Shown here: positions 1 through 11,306 of the stretch, piece after piece | Position numbering within the stretch: position 1 is the stretch's first letter | How the letters are laid out: each line of letters opens with the position of its first letter | Origin: Ascaphus truei | Lineage: Eukaryota; Chordata; Amphibia; Anura; Ascaphidae | Assembly: GCA_036426205.1 (NCBI GenBank) | Contig: CM071573.1 | Coordinates: 40,940,106-41,004,105, forward strand | Reading direction: 5' to 3' | DNA length: 64,000 bases | Notes under the pieces: model-generated | What the model was told of the DNA's origin: nothing | Database searches by the model: none | What the model saw: the letters and a program-made list of their open reading frames with translations, nothing else | Made by a program: the position numbers and the translations under genes

Positions 1-2027
1 GATGTCCAGATGAAGCACGGCTTAAGAAAGGTCTATTGCAACCCCAAATGTTGCTCTTTCTAGAAATCTGTTGTTCTGCTGTGCTACAATAAATGTAAGT
101 CTTCTGTTTTTGCATCAGATGGCTATGGACATTCCTAATTTGTATAAACCATATACCCATCATGATACCTAGAACCTAAAAGGATGTTTCTGACAATGTA
201 ATCACCTGAGCACATGGAGATAAAGTGACTTGCCACTTGTCACAGTGGGTAGGAACTTAGTTTTGAACTAGTATCTCTCATTACAGATGCCAGTGTTAGA
301 AACACACATTTAAGCTTTCCAATGCATTACAATCCTTTCTAGCAATGAAGTGGTTATTCCTTTTGTCCAAGTTTGTAAAATAGTACAACAGAATACTTTA
401 ATAGTGATGCCAGACAGACACAGAGTCTACCCCCCTTGTTTAAAACATCTGACAGTCGCAATATTTCCTTGGTTCCAAGAGAGCTAGTTAACGTGGCAAT
501 TTCCACTAGGCTGCAATTTATAACGCAGTGTCAGGCTCATGTGTTTTTCTTGACACTGAGGAACTAAAGCAAGATGACAAGAGAATTAAATCAACAGGGC
601 AGAACCGTGTGAGGAAAGCAGAGAAAGCAGCCAGAAATCCTCCAAGGTCCCCAAGCCACCGTTAATGAAACCGCTCCTTCTGGGACACTCAACCACAGGG
701 TTCTGAACATGTAGAGACTTTGTGATAAACAAGTCACTCAGGACATTAAATCATGCTTGGTTAGGCTTGGCTCAAATCCACCCAATCAGACAGCAATTCT
801 AAATGTTTTTAGTAAGAGATGAAAGCAGTTTTCTACGGCATGATGGAATGTATTTCCTGTATTTCCTTTAAAAAGAAATAAAATGAGACTCATGGTCAGA
901 CTATCGGAAGAAAAACATCCTAATAACTTGGGTCTGGACAATGCACATCGTTTTGAAACATAATGATCTGAAGGATTAGAATATTTCAGCATTTTACAAT
1001 GTAGTTAGGATAGTCATTTTGAAAATGTGTTTCTTGACATCAGTTTATCAAGGTCCCTTTCTATCATTCTGCCCCAGCAATATGAGGAGCAGAGGAAGGA
1101 GCTTAATGCATCACTTAGAGGCCCATATGTACTAAGCGATGCTATGCCACACACCATCCTCTGGTGCTAAATAGTGTCTTGGAGAATAGTTCTGCTTAGT
1201 AAGTATGGGCCATATTATTAGTATATTTCTCGGTCAGTTCTCAGACCAAGATGAAAACCAACCATATACCACCATTTCGCAAATAATTGTGGTATTCATA
1301 ACTGTGGTATTCAGAATCATTTGAGTGGACAGTAGTTATAATCTAAGTACCGGCATGTAAGAACCAGTGCTGAACAGCTCAAATGCCTTTCTGCTGGACA
1401 TTACACTATCCGTACAATAGAGGGGACAAAATAATACTTCAAAAACAATTCTTGAACCTATTTTACCCAGCCCCCTGCAATAGCCACAGAGTGAGAATGC
1501 AAAGAGGCCAAACAAGGTCTAACATTAAGGTCTAACCTCAGACATTCTTGTGGCCTATTTACCCTATCCCCAGAAACACCGGCAGAACAAGGATAACATC
1601 AAGGGTGGCATAACAAGAGAGAAAGATGAAGAAAGGCGAGTGGGAGTAAGTTTGAATGCTTAGATAAGGTACAAAGGCACTCAAGTACTGAGTTTCCTGG
1701 TGAGTACTGTGTTAGAAACCATTCAAAATAAATAAGGTATAAAGACAAGTTAGAGTATTTAGTAACCTAGCTAGCGTGGGACTAAGAAGCAGGCAGTTGT
1801 TTAAACTCAGTACTGCCGTGATCTGATATTTTGGCTGTACTGTATTACATATTTTAATAAACCATCATCTGTTAGAAACTGGAGGAGTCCTCATCTTGTC
1901 TTTTTCCAACAGATTGGCTTGCAGGCACTGGGTCACCCTAGACTTCCGTGTGTCCCTTCTCCACAATAGCTCATTGAAGTATAGAGAAGCATTTTATAAA
2001 CAACTTAATAAATACTTTGAGACTGAC
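1..2027 (-). other. ATRNL1: ATRNL1 intron 3' of last visible exon
   Basis: Intronic sequence downstream of exon 2028-2185 in transcription order. I scanned the minus strand for the expected transmembrane exon and did not find it. AT-rich and mostly unique in appearance, with no recognised repeat, RNA gene or open frame of interest. Confidence 0.7.
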
Positions 2028-2185
2028 CTGAATTTTAATGGGCCAGGAGAAATTGCTGATGTAGACATAGAAAGTAATGTTGGGGTTGCTTCGAAAGTTG
2101 AACTTTTCACAGGAGAAACCGTCCTTGTATTCCTTGATTTGAGACCTCGACACCACAGGGACCTCCTCCCCTGATATTGTGCCCG
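2028..2185 (-). CDS. ATRNL1: ATRNL1 exon, membrane-proximal ectodomain (last exon in window)
   Basis: 158-bp internal coding exon of an attractin-family type I membrane protein. On the minus strand a TTTTCAG acceptor precedes 2185 and the donor CAG|GTCAGT follows 2028. The exon opens with two bases that complete an Ala codon begun in exon 10314-10392, then gives 52 codons and ends in phase 0. It reads GTISGEEVPVV, then KEYKDGFSCEKFNF, then NPNITFYVYISNF, ending PIKIQ. Two N-glycosylation sequons are visible (NIT, NFS), as expected for an extracellular segment. From recalled family sequence this precedes the transmembrane segment; the next exon must lie beyond position 1. ATRNL1 is preferred over ATRN because GTISGEE and FRSNPNITFYVY match my memory of the paralogue. 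Attractin family members are linked to melanocortin signalling and myelination; nothing here tests function. Confidence 0.88.
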
Positions 2186-2503
2186 CTGAAAACATAAGCA
2201 GACAGTCCATGTTACAATCTTCACTAACTGCAAAGTGATACATGTATTCATCATGTCTACAAATTTAATTATGCAAGAGTAATTGGGTATTGGGAACAGT
2301 AGTTCGGTGATCGGGTACTGGTTATTACTCAGTGAACACTGATGAATCAAAAACTGGGCTACTCTGAACTCAAAACTTGTGATTTACATTTCTTCCGGAC
2401 CGTGTCACAAATTGGGCGCCTCTATTGCTGCTAGCTAATTTTCTCACTCCCTTTTCTCTCTAGAATTTCTGAATAGTCAGAGAGAATTCCTTATGACATA
2501 GAG

Positions 2504-3295
2504 AAGGGGTGCACAAACTACGGTGGGCACATTTTTTAAGGGGGGCGCCGAGAGAGGAAGATGGCGGGAGAAGAGGACAGAGGACTGCCAGAGTGGAGCA
2601 GGGCTGCAGAGGAGTTGGGCAGCGGGAGCAAAGCAGGACGACAAGAGAAGAGAAAGGAAGAGCGCACCCTAGTGGGCCGACCCGGAAGTCTTCACTGACT
2701 TCCAGTGTCTCCCACTGCTACAGCGCGCGCCTCCCTGGCTGTCCTCCTCTTCTGCCATCCTGTCTCGCTTTGGGCATTTCTGTCTTTTATCCTCTGCTGC
2801 CCTGCTCCGCTCTGGCGGACCTCCGTTCTTTTCTCCCTCCGCCCTGTTCCACTCCCACTGTCTTCCACCACCAAAGCCAGGTAGGCATTGTTAAGGGGGT
2901 AAGACGAGGAGAGGGGGGTGGGTGAGAGGAGAGAGAGAGGGTGGAGAGAGGGATGAGGGGGGGGGGGGAAGAAAGGGGATGCATTGCTGAAATAATTTTA
3001 AAAAATGCTGTCCGTATTATCTTATTATACTAATAAACTGATTTATTTAAAAAATAAAATAAGTCATGTTTTGCAGTTATAAAAATGTTGAAATATGCAA
3101 GTATTTTTATGTATTTGTATTCACATTGAAATTGTATACCAATTAATAAATTGTATACCAATTAATAAATTGTATACCAATTAATAAAGTTTTTTTTTTT
3201 TTTCATGTGATTTGGATTACATAAATTAGGGGGGGTGGGGCCCGACTAATATCACGGATGAAAAGGGGGCTCGACTTAAAAAGCTTGCTCCCCTG
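2504..3295. mobile_element. hAT-type element (family B), long copy
   Basis: Ends AAGGGGTGCACAAACT and AAGCTTGCTCCCCTG resemble family B termini. Flanks ACATAGAG and ACTTAGGA match at 5 of 8. The interior is purine-rich, then AT-rich, with a three-unit 19-bp repeat at 3131-3187. No transposase frame. Confidence 0.5.
3131..3187. repeat. 19-bp tandem repeat, 3 units
   Basis: ATTGTATACCAATTAATAA repeated exactly three times. Confidence 0.9.
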
Positions 3296-3304
3296 ACTTA
3301 GGAG

Positions 3305-3488
3305 CAGGGGTGGGCAACTCCAGTCAACAAGGGCCACAAGCATGTCAGGTTTTCAGGATATCCTTACTTCAGCACAGGTGTCTCAATCAGTGGCTCAGTT
3401 GAAGACTGCACCACCTGTGCTGAAGCAGAGTTATCCTGAAAACCTGACCTGTTGGTGGCCCTTGAGGACAGGACTTGCCCTCCCCCCG
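3305..3488. mobile_element. Palindromic hAT-type MITE (family A), copy 1
   Basis: Family A is a near-palindrome: the left end reads CAGGGGTGGGCAACTCCAGT, then CAGGATATCC..CTTCAGCAC; the right half is its reverse complement. Flanks CTTAGGAG and CCTTAGAG are a weak 8-bp duplication. Confidence 0.75.
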
Positions 3489-4048
3489 CCTTAGAGAATC
3501 ATTTAATATATGCCAAAGCGGCCAATCGTACTATGATCGTCCATAATCCCCCTTTCAAGTCAATCGTGGTGTGATCGACCGCATTGGAATATACTGAATT
3601 ACCCCCTTAGAGGAGACTGCACTGCTTTGGATCACAAAACAAAACAGCCAATTCATCAGTTGACACCATTTCACTTGGCTTTCACATAAATTGTTAATAA
3701 AATATATGCAGGTTATTAAAGAATAAGGGTTCGTCAGCAGACTAACGTTAGTTCACTGTTTATTCAAAATCTGCCTGTAATCATGCCCTGTGCTCCTCTG
3801 TTCTTTAGCCTCACTCAGCAATCAGGCCAGGGCAGAAGTAGCACTTCTACAATGTTCAGCTGGAAGCAATCTGGTTTCTCCTGTATTATGTGCATGTGTT
3901 ATGTACGTGTATACTGTATGTTGTATGGGGTTATTTGTCAACAGGTAACGAGTAGCGTAGATAATGAAGTGATGAGATTTGCTTCACCCAAACAATAGTT
4001 CTGTTAACTGGAGAATAAAGTTTTCTGAATAAATATCTTGACACCGAC

Positions 4049-4194
4049 CAGCATGGCATCAGATCGGATGTAGATATGGAAAGTAATGTTGGGGTTTATT
4101 TGAAAGTTGAGCTTTTCTCCCCAGATGAAACGGACCCTATATTTCCTGGTGTGGGGCAGCAAGAAAAGCCATCTCTCTATTCCTATGGGTGCAG
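4049..4194 (-). pseudogene. Decayed duplicate of ATRNL1 exon 2028-2185
   Basis: A diverged second copy of the exon at 2028-2185, in the intron just upstream of it in transcription order. The closest block (4062-4118 against 2056-2110) differs at only about eight positions, and similarity continues past the donor into intron sequence (TAATAAATAC/GAATAAATAT and ACTGACC/ACCGACC), so this is a DNA duplication and not a retrocopy. The copy still reads codon for codon: KYRVRF aligns with EYKDGF, EKLNFQINPNITFHIYI with EKFNFRSNPNITFYVYI. Indels in this part are multiples of three and no stop occurs. The acceptor AG is lost (ATC in place of CAG) and the donor is weakened to CTG|GTCGGT. Most likely a dead exon; an alternative exon with a shifted acceptor cannot be excluded. 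Confidence 0.75.
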
Positions 4195-6035
4195 ATAATG
4201 TTTCAGGGAGGGCAGGGAGGGCGGGGGGGGGGGGGTGTACACCCTCCTCAAAGGCAATACATTGCAATGTGTATTCTATCATTCTATCACTATATTACCT
4301 TAAATGCACTAGAAAGCAAGGCCTGGAGCCCCTGGGCAAAGGGCAACATAACTGCCTGATGAGGGGGGTGGAGGGGAGGGGAGGGGTAGGGTTAATGTAG
4401 CAAGTTGGGGTGAAAGGGGGAAGGAGTAAGGAGGGGCTTTGGTTATATCAGTGTTTGGAAGGGGGATTTGTATACCTCTCCCACGCTCCCTCGCTGTTTA
4501 TAATGTTATTGTTGAGATTTGTAATTGTTGTGTTTAGCTGCGTATTTCTTGTTGCAGCTTAGCGGGAAGGCATTAGAGGGGGAAGGGACCCTGGCACAGA
4601 CTCTTTTGGGGGAGGTCCAAGTAGTTGTTTGGGGAAGGCAGTTTCATACTTGGCTTGGGCGGTCGGTATGCCAGTGACCTTCTAGTGGTGGTGTTTGGGG
4701 CCAAGTGGTTTGGGCGGCTACTTGGCACATGGTTACAAGCCGGGGGTATCACTCGGGCTTATGGATGGTTACGGAGCAACTTAGTGGGGTACCCTAGTTT
4801 TGGTTATTGTGTATAATGTTAATAAAGCTGCAACCGGCTTCTCCCAACCACGTGTGTTTCATTAATAAAGGGGTGGTTGTGGGGGGCTTTCAGGACACAG
4901 ACACCCCGATCCCCCAGGGTCAAGATGCAGGTTGTCACGGAGGTACATCATGTTAAATGATGTACTACATGCTGCTCACATAGAGTGCACAGTTTCTGCC
5001 TTCTGCCAATCATGTAGAACTCTGATCTACAAACAACGTCCGTGTCAATTATTAAGAGGGTTTAAAGGGAAATGGAGCTGTGGGAATCCTATTCTTTCAT
5101 TAAGGTGAGATTTATTGAAAGTGTCATGTACAGTATCACTATACAAAGCTACGTTCATGCTCAGGAGTTGTGCGTACCAAAATCTTGGACTTTTGCTTTA
5201 TGCACGGTTTCCTACTACAGCAGTTTTTATTATTTGCACTTTATAGGCATGGCTTAATTTGCCATAATTCAACTTATTCCATTTACATGTGGAAAAATTC
5301 AAGCAGATGTTGAAGTATATCAAATTTCTGGTAAGTACTATAAGCTTCTCGGAAAACTTATGAATAAATATATTGGAGGATAAATTTTATAGTAAAACAT
5401 GTCCTGTTTAGTACTCTCTCCAATGCAGATCCCTCTGATAATTTACATGCTGTGTCAATAAAACTTCATGGATAACTAAACCAGTGAAAGTGAATTTGCC
5501 TACACTATAAACAGGTCTCGGAAGCCTAACTAATACGTTACATAAAACTGCAGAGTGACATTTACGATCAACATTTAACAGTCTGGCAGTTTTGTTTGAT
5601 CATTGCATTAAACTACACATCAAGGTGGTACATAGCAAGGCATGAACACACCTTTGAAGAATTACAACAGGGCTCTTTAGAAAGCAGGAATAATTCCACT
5701 GGGCAATATTTGCAGTTGAATTATTTTTGTACATGATGTAAACTCAGAAGTCCGATCACTGGTCATCACTCTAAGGGCCTCTAAGTGTCAATATGACATT
5801 CTTAATATTCTCTCTTCTTCGGAAAGAGAAAACATGGCATCAAGCATATGCGGGTCATATTTTAGAAATGCCACAGTGATGCTGCTGTTAATGATTGGCT
5901 CACCTGCAAATATGTTAAAAGAGGTCCTTGTTTTGGCTCCCAAAAAGAGGGGAAATTGAAAAGAGATTAAAGTATAAATGAGATGAGTTGGCATTCATCT
6001 TTTTTCACAATGTATTACAAATAGAAATACCACCT

Positions 6036-6260
6036 AGGAGCACATTCACATGTCTCACACAGGTCCACAACCCTGCCTTTCCCCATAATCACTCAGAATA
6101 CAATGCTTCCACTGCAGCCAGGGATTCTGGGTAATGATATGCATCCCTTTTTGCTTATTATCCATTCTAACATGGATCCTTATAAGCGTATACCTGCCAT
6201 TATACACAGCATGGACAGCTGTTTCGACCTTTTGGGGCTCACCAACATGAGGACTGTTAC
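6036..6260 (-). repeat. Hammerhead repeat fragment, minus strand
   Basis: Inverted partial copy: GAGCACATTCACATGTCTCA, CCCTGCCTTTCCCCATAATC, CACTGCAGCCAGGGATTCTG and a hammerhead remnant at 6207-6251. Confidence 0.75.
6207..6251 (-). ncRNA. Degenerate hammerhead in repeat copy
   Basis: Minus strand: CTCATG, TTGGTGA (altered core), CCCC-AAAA-GGTC, GAAA, C-AGCT-G, cleavage TGTC, CATG. GAAA and GTC remain and CATG/CATG could form stem I, but C3 and A6 of the first core block are changed. Probably inactive. Confidence 0.55.
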
Positions 6261-6660
6261 TAGCCTTGATATCTGAAGCTGGTAGTGGCCACAAACCAGG
6301 TGCACAAAGTAAGTTATGGTGAGTAAATAAATATCTTAAAGAGAAGGGTAAAGCAACTTGGGATGCCCCTAAGAAAGGGGTCCAGGGTAAAGGAGAGTGA
6401 ACAAAAATGGGTGCTAAAAAGCAAGAAATCCTGGTCAAGGGGTAGCAATATGCAATAGGGAGCCAAGCACACCAAACGATTGGAAAATTCACATTGTAGC
6501 AAAAAATATAATTTAATGACTAAAGATTCAGTGTTGCATCCAACGTTTCGGTGCACATGCAGCTTTTCGCTACATTGTGACATTTCCAATCTGTTGGTGT
6601 GCTTGGCTCCCTTTTGAGTAAAAAAGTTATACAACCTTCCAGCGTACAGCAAATAAAAAT

Positions 6661-6790
6661 TCTACTTATGAGCACATTCACGTCTTAGACTGGTCCATCA
6701 ACTTGCCTTTTCCCATAATCACTCACTATACAATGCTTCCACTGCAGCCAGGGATTCTGGGTAATAACAAGCAAATGAACACTCAAGGTG
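6661..6790 (-). repeat. Second hammerhead-family fragment, minus strand, without ribozyme
   Basis: Repeats GAGCACATTCACGTCTTAGA, CCCATAATCACTCACTATAC and CACTGCAGCCAGGGATTCTG from the 6036 copy about 625 bp further on. The ribozyme part is missing. Confidence 0.7.
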
Positions 6791-7235
6791 TGTCACTTTC
6801 TGCTTCTTGAATGAAGATAGACTGTGTGGACATAGAACTTTATCTCAATCAAATGTATTAAATACTAGAAGCAGGGTATGTCAGGCAATTAGATCCAGGG
6901 TTAGATTTATGTGTAATCAAAACAATTATATTCAATTCATTGTGCCTCCCATTCATCAACAAATAATGGGCCCTCAGTGCTACATATGTTTGATGTTTCA
7001 GGCTGGAAATAATCCAATATAGTATCAACTATGGGAACAAAATGCTTGGAACCCCCATTGGGGAGCGGTTTTCAAAATCTCTTAGTATTAAGGTGAAAAT
7101 TCTGCCCAAGAGATTTCTATTTTATTTCAAGCTAGGGACTTCCAATCTAATTGCCAGTGGAAAAAAGCTAAATTCCTACCTTTATTAACTTAAGTAACAA
7201 ATGGTTGTGCATATACAAGTCTGCCAAGTCATTCA

Positions 7236-7430
7236 ATTCCAGTGCTCAAGCCCCCCAACAGATCAGGTCCTCAAGCCCCCTTAACAGGTCAGATTTTCAG
7301 GATATCCCTGCTTTAGCACAGGTGGCTCAATCTTCAACTGAACCTCTGATGGAGCCACCTGTGCTGAAGCAGGGATGTCCTGAAAATCTGACCTGTTGGA
7401 GGGCTTAAGGACCAGAGTTGAAACCCCCTG
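7236..7430. mobile_element. Family A MITE, copy 2
   Basis: Variant with CTCAAGCCCCC arms; the left end is rearranged and the right half is complete, ending ACCCCCTG before CTCTACCA. Confidence 0.7.
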
Positions 7431-8561
7431 CTCTACCAGATACATTTGTTTTTCGTGTTTTTAGATTTCATCTGTTCCCAAAAAGTAGAATTGTAACTTT
7501 TAACCAACTCCATCAACATATGTTAAAATATTTATATTGCCGCTAGCTGCCTCACTCAATGTATCTAGTATGTAATGCATTAGACAAACCCTCACTGCCC
7601 CTGACCAAATCAATGTTCTTATTCCTATTATCTACTTCTAGTCCTCCTAGGATGTCTCCTTTTAAAAGTCATCAAAGCCAAAGAGGAGAAACTTTCTGTG
7701 AAGGGCTTGCGAGATAAAGCCATCTGCTTCTGAAGGGAAGAGAATACTAGAAATGCTTCAGAAAAGCAAAGCGATAAGCGCTGTTTATCAACCCAAGCAG
7801 AAGAAGCTTATTGTTGGATATCAATGTTAAGGTTAATAATTAAATGCGAATTTGTAACACTCAAACAAAGAATTTAGAATCTTTGTCTCCCCAGTAGTTA
7901 AGGAAGCAATTTATCTTAATTAAAATCACAGCATTTCATAACATGGACTTTTTTTTGTTGCATTTAAATATGACACAAATGCCTGCCACCAAAGTCATTT
8001 TAATTGAATATTGGAGAAACTTCACATGTTAATGAAGCTTTATTCAGATGGCAAATTATTATCTGCACTTTAAGTAATATCATTAGTAACAGGATAATGA
8101 CTAATGCCACAAGAGTATTAATAATTCTAAAAATGTGTATGAACAGAACAAAACACAAATCTTGTGCATTCAGCTATGGCCTTAAAATCTGGTTAAATGT
8201 GTTACTTTTACTAAACAAAAGTTATAGAAATGTTTATTTTCTCATTATATCATTCATTAATAGTGAACATATTAATACAGTTATAATAGTATTGCATATC
8301 ATGATCAGAGGTAAAAGCTGTGGAAGTGCTGCCTTCTTTTACACACTTAAAATAATTAAGAAGGTACACGTGGCTCTATAGATAAGAAATATGTATATAT
8401 AATTCTTCTTAATTATTTTCATGTTCACAAAGTTAATAATGAATTTGTCAGTAAACACGCAACTAACTGCGAATGTTCACAAATGACAAATTGTAGTAGC
8501 AGTATGTACTGTAGGTCCTGAAGGAACTAGATTTTATTATAAGCAGTGATCCTTCTTAGTA

Positions 8562-8782
8562 CAGGGGTGCTCAGCTCCAGTCCTCAAGCCCCTCCTAACA
8601 AGTCAAGTTTTCTGGATATCCCTGCTTCAGCACAGGTGGCTCAATTAGTCATGGCTTCAGCATAGGTGGTTCAATCAGTCTCTGCTTCAGCACAGATGGC
8701 TCTACCAGAGGCTCAGTCTTCGATATCCTGAAAACCTGACCTGTTTGGGGTGTGGCTTGAGGAGTAGAATTGAGCACATCTG
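8562..8782. mobile_element. Family A MITE, copy 3
   Basis: Complete, with the central CTTCAGCA..GGTGGCTC block repeated internally. Flanks TCTTAGTA and TCTTAGAC match at 6 of 8 positions. Confidence 0.75.
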
Positions 8783-9000
8783 TCTTAGACCGATATGGGA
8801 CATTATCATCTCCTTAGAAATGTTGTTTTAGAGGTCGCACTCCTTATGGTACTCACGGTACCGGAACAAAAATAATTGGGGTGCACTATATGCTGTCCGG
8901 GGTCTGCTCCTGTGGTAGATCCCGTGTTTGGAAGTAATTGAACAGTAGGAAGGCAGCGAGTGCTCAAGAAGTTGGAGGAAATGTTTCTTTATTGAATATA

Positions 9001-9360
9001 CAGTGGCGGCAGAGTTTATTCTAACTCGGCCGCCACCGCAAAGTGCGGGCAGACGCGGCTTACTTTTTTTTTTCCGGCGTGCCGCGCGTCAGCCGGGCGC
9101 CGGTCACGTGCGCCTGGCGTCCCGAGGATGCCAGGTATCCCCGAAGATGCCAGGCATCCCCGAAGGAGGCTGCAGGTAAGGGGGTATTTTATTTTGGGGA
9201 GCGTGGAGCGGGCCGGAACAGCCTGGGGATCGCGAGGGGAAAGGAAGGGGGAGGGGAAGATGCGGCTAGGGTGGGCTGGCGCACGGCCATGTTCGGCGCC
9301 AGCCCGTAATGACGCGCGGGGCAAGACGGGTAAAAGTTAGAATAAACTCTGCCGCAGCAG
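9001..9360. mobile_element. GC-rich TIR element
   Basis: GCGGCAGAGTTTATTCTAAC near the left end and its complement near the right. GC-rich interior with CpG. Flanks are TA-rich. The DNA to its right has GGGATAGAAACGCGTAGG on the minus strand, possibly a Penelope-type terminal sequence interrupted by this element. Confidence 0.65.
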
Positions 9361-9879
9361 TATATATTCCTCCTACGCGTTTCTATCCCAGCTGGGATGT
9401 TATCCAAAAGATACATCTCTCTGCATTGTCTGACCCTGGTCCCTTGTCGGCTGAGTATATTAGTCTACCGAGAGGGGAGGTGAACTCAGGACCATGCACT
9501 AGTATCCAACTTGTAATACATCTAGGGAAATAAGGAGGGGTTACACTGAGAATGATGGAAATTATCTCAACGTGAGAGATTCACTCAAATCTCAGGGCTG
9601 CAGACAGTTTTTAATTTAAATCCACATAGTATATTATGTGTACAGATTGCAAGGTAATGTGTAGTAATTTGCTTTGCAAAAACATATCTCCTCCTTGCTT
9701 CTGGGGAGATCTTTCCCAATCCTGGTTCCTGCCTTATTTCTACACGTTCTCGTCCTCGCCTCCCACATACAACTTCTATTCCTCCTTGTGTAAACCCCTC
9801 TAATCTCATACCATGCCCTGTCAACACCCATTTTACAACCCACCTCTTTAATGAAGCATATGGCTGATACTAAACACCT

Positions 9880-10112
9880 CATACATCGATCTTGACCCCT
9901 TGCATACGCACTTACCAGAACACCCGCCTACTATCTATTTAAGTTCTCTCTACTTACCACTTAGATTGTAAGCTCTTCGGGGCAGGGACTCCTTTTCCTA
10001 ATGTTCCTTTTATGTCTGAAGCATTTATTCTCATTATCTGTTTTATTATTATGTCACGTGTATTACTGCTGTGACGCGCTATGTACATAAATGTCACTAT
10101 ATAAATAAAGAT
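9880..10112. repeat. Interspersed repeat tail
   Basis: AGATTGTAAGCTCTTCGGGG, GGGACTCCTTTTCCTAATGT and GTGACGCGCTATGTACATAA, ending in TATATAAATAAAG. Resembles retroelement 3' tails common in lower vertebrates; family not assigned. Confidence 0.45.
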
Positions 10113-10313
10113 ATACTGTACATACAACATTAAGAGGTCAATTCAATATATGCCAAAGTGGTGACTGTCTTTAGCTGAAAATCCCCATATGGGGGGGAAA
10201 AGCCTGAACTGCCACTTCAGCATAGAACTAATTTACCCTTTAATCTTTTATTCCACTCAACAGCCTAAAGTGACCCAGGTAGAAATACATGGGATGAGAG
10301 TTTATGCTCTTAC

Positions 10314-10392
10314 CTGTAGAACCAATGGACCACGTAATGTTGAGATTGAAGTTGTTTGATGCATTAATTGAAATATCCAAATTCTTATTGGA
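10314..10392 (-). CDS. ATRNL1: ATRNL1 exon, ectodomain
   Basis: 79-bp exon. The acceptor CTTTTAG ends just before 10392 and the donor ACAG|GTAAGA follows 10314. Twenty-six codons run from SNKNLDISINAS through NFNLNITW to IGST, with a final G that joins the next exon to make GCG (Ala). It starts in phase 0, directly after the CAG codon ending exon 11212-11306. Two sequons (NAS and NIT) support an extracellular, glycosylated position. The residues match the ATRNL1 segment between its EGF repeats and the membrane almost exactly as I recall it. It is separated from the preceding exon by only 819 bp, the shortest complete intron in the window. Confidence 0.9.
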
Positions 10393-11211
10393 CTAAAAGA
10401 AAAACACAACACAGAGAAATTACCATCTCTGAAATCAGAGCACTATGCCTATTATTTCAATCTTATTTATCCGTTAAAAAAAACTTCGGCATATTTGCAG
10501 TGCCAGTGTGTCATGTTTGCAACAATGTATTCTAGTTGTGTTTGTGAATGCCTGCTTGCTGGCGTAGAACCTTGGATGCATAATATTGGCTTCATGATGA
10601 ACAGGCTTGTTCCACAGCTTTTATGGAACCAATATGGATCATTCTGAAGGTTCTTCCTTGGATGATCATAGAGGAAAATAAAGCCATTGCTGATGGGAGC
10701 ACTAAAAGCACGTGTTAAAGTCTCTTCATATGTACCACTTATTGCTGCATCAAGGAGGAGTGAGGTTTTATAGCTATCATCTGGATTATGAGCTGATTTT
10801 CTCAGATACAGATGCAAGTTATTATTACGTTTGCAGCTCTTCAACGATACATCAAAACCTTTGACACTCTTTATATTCTGGAAAATGTGAGATGTACTCA
10901 CCACGAGGGCTAAGTACGTTTCCACGTCTGTAAAACTACCACTGAATTTCCATGACGGAATTTTCTCTTATGTCCTTAGAAGATTCTAAGCACCACAAAA
11001 GTTCCGACCTGATAGCTATATTCTACAGCAATTCTACAGTTTGTCGTGTGAAGAATAAAAGGCACTGATGTTGGAGATTAAGAAATTGGTTTTAATTCCA
11101 CCATCAGTTTATGGTGACACTTGGGAACATCCTTTGCTCTGAAATTCCCTACCCAAGAAACTGTGGCCCATTTTTACTAAGCAGTGCTCTTCCACAAGAC
11201 CAGTTACTCAC
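10393..11211 (-). other. ATRNL1: ATRNL1 intron (0.8 kb)
   Basis: Short intron between two coding exons. It contains a 152-codon open frame on the minus strand (10467-10925) with a GTG start and no recognisable homology, probably chance. No repeat recognised. Confidence 0.8.
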
Positions 11212-11306
11212 CTGCTCTGGATTGGCAATGAAATTGATGGCCGTGTGGTGACGATCATCTTCTTGGATGAGGCTGAATGTGAACTGATAGTCAATCAGAA
11301 GGCTGT
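11212..11306 (-). CDS. ATRNL1: ATRNL1 exon, ectodomain after last laminin-EGF repeat
   Basis: 95-bp exon with acceptor TTGCAG and donor CAG|GTGAGT. The first two bases (AC) complete a Tyr codon begun by the T at the end of exon 18312-18364. Thirty-one codons follow: SLLIDYQFTFSL, then IQEDDRHHTAINF, ending IANPEQ. The DDRHHTAINF block is highly characteristic of the attractin family. It ends in phase 0, agreeing with exon 10314-10392. No stop or frameshift interrupts it. Confidence 0.92.

Larger units (their letters stand above)
2186..10313 (-). other. ATRNL1: ATRNL1 intron (8.1 kb)
   Basis: Holds a hAT-type element (2504-3295), three palindromic MITE copies (3305-3488, 7236-7430, 8562-8782), the exon duplicate 4049-4194, hammerhead-repeat fragments on the minus strand (6036-6260, 6661-6790), a TIR element (9001-9360) and a retroelement-like tail (9880-10112). 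The stretches 4200-6030 and 7430-8560 hold nothing I can name; 4200-4900 is G-rich. Confidence 0.8.

Noticed and set aside
2509..2925. 138-codon frame
   Set aside because: Falls in the purine-rich interior of a hAT-type element; no homology and no codon pattern.
8004..8381. 125-codon frame
   Set aside because: AT-rich chance frame in intron without recognised motifs.
9375..9412. Minus-strand hairpin ATCCC-AGCT-GGGAT followed by GAAACGCGTAGG
   Set aside because: Resembles the Penelope-terminal hammerhead class, but the CTGANGA block is not recognisable, so it was not called as a ribozyme.
10467..10925. 152-codon open frame between two ATRNL1 exons
   Set aside because: GTG start, no recognised family, and the flanking exons are phase compatible without it. 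A 26-bp stretch with acceptor- and donor-like edges near 10925 was also rejected for lack of homology.
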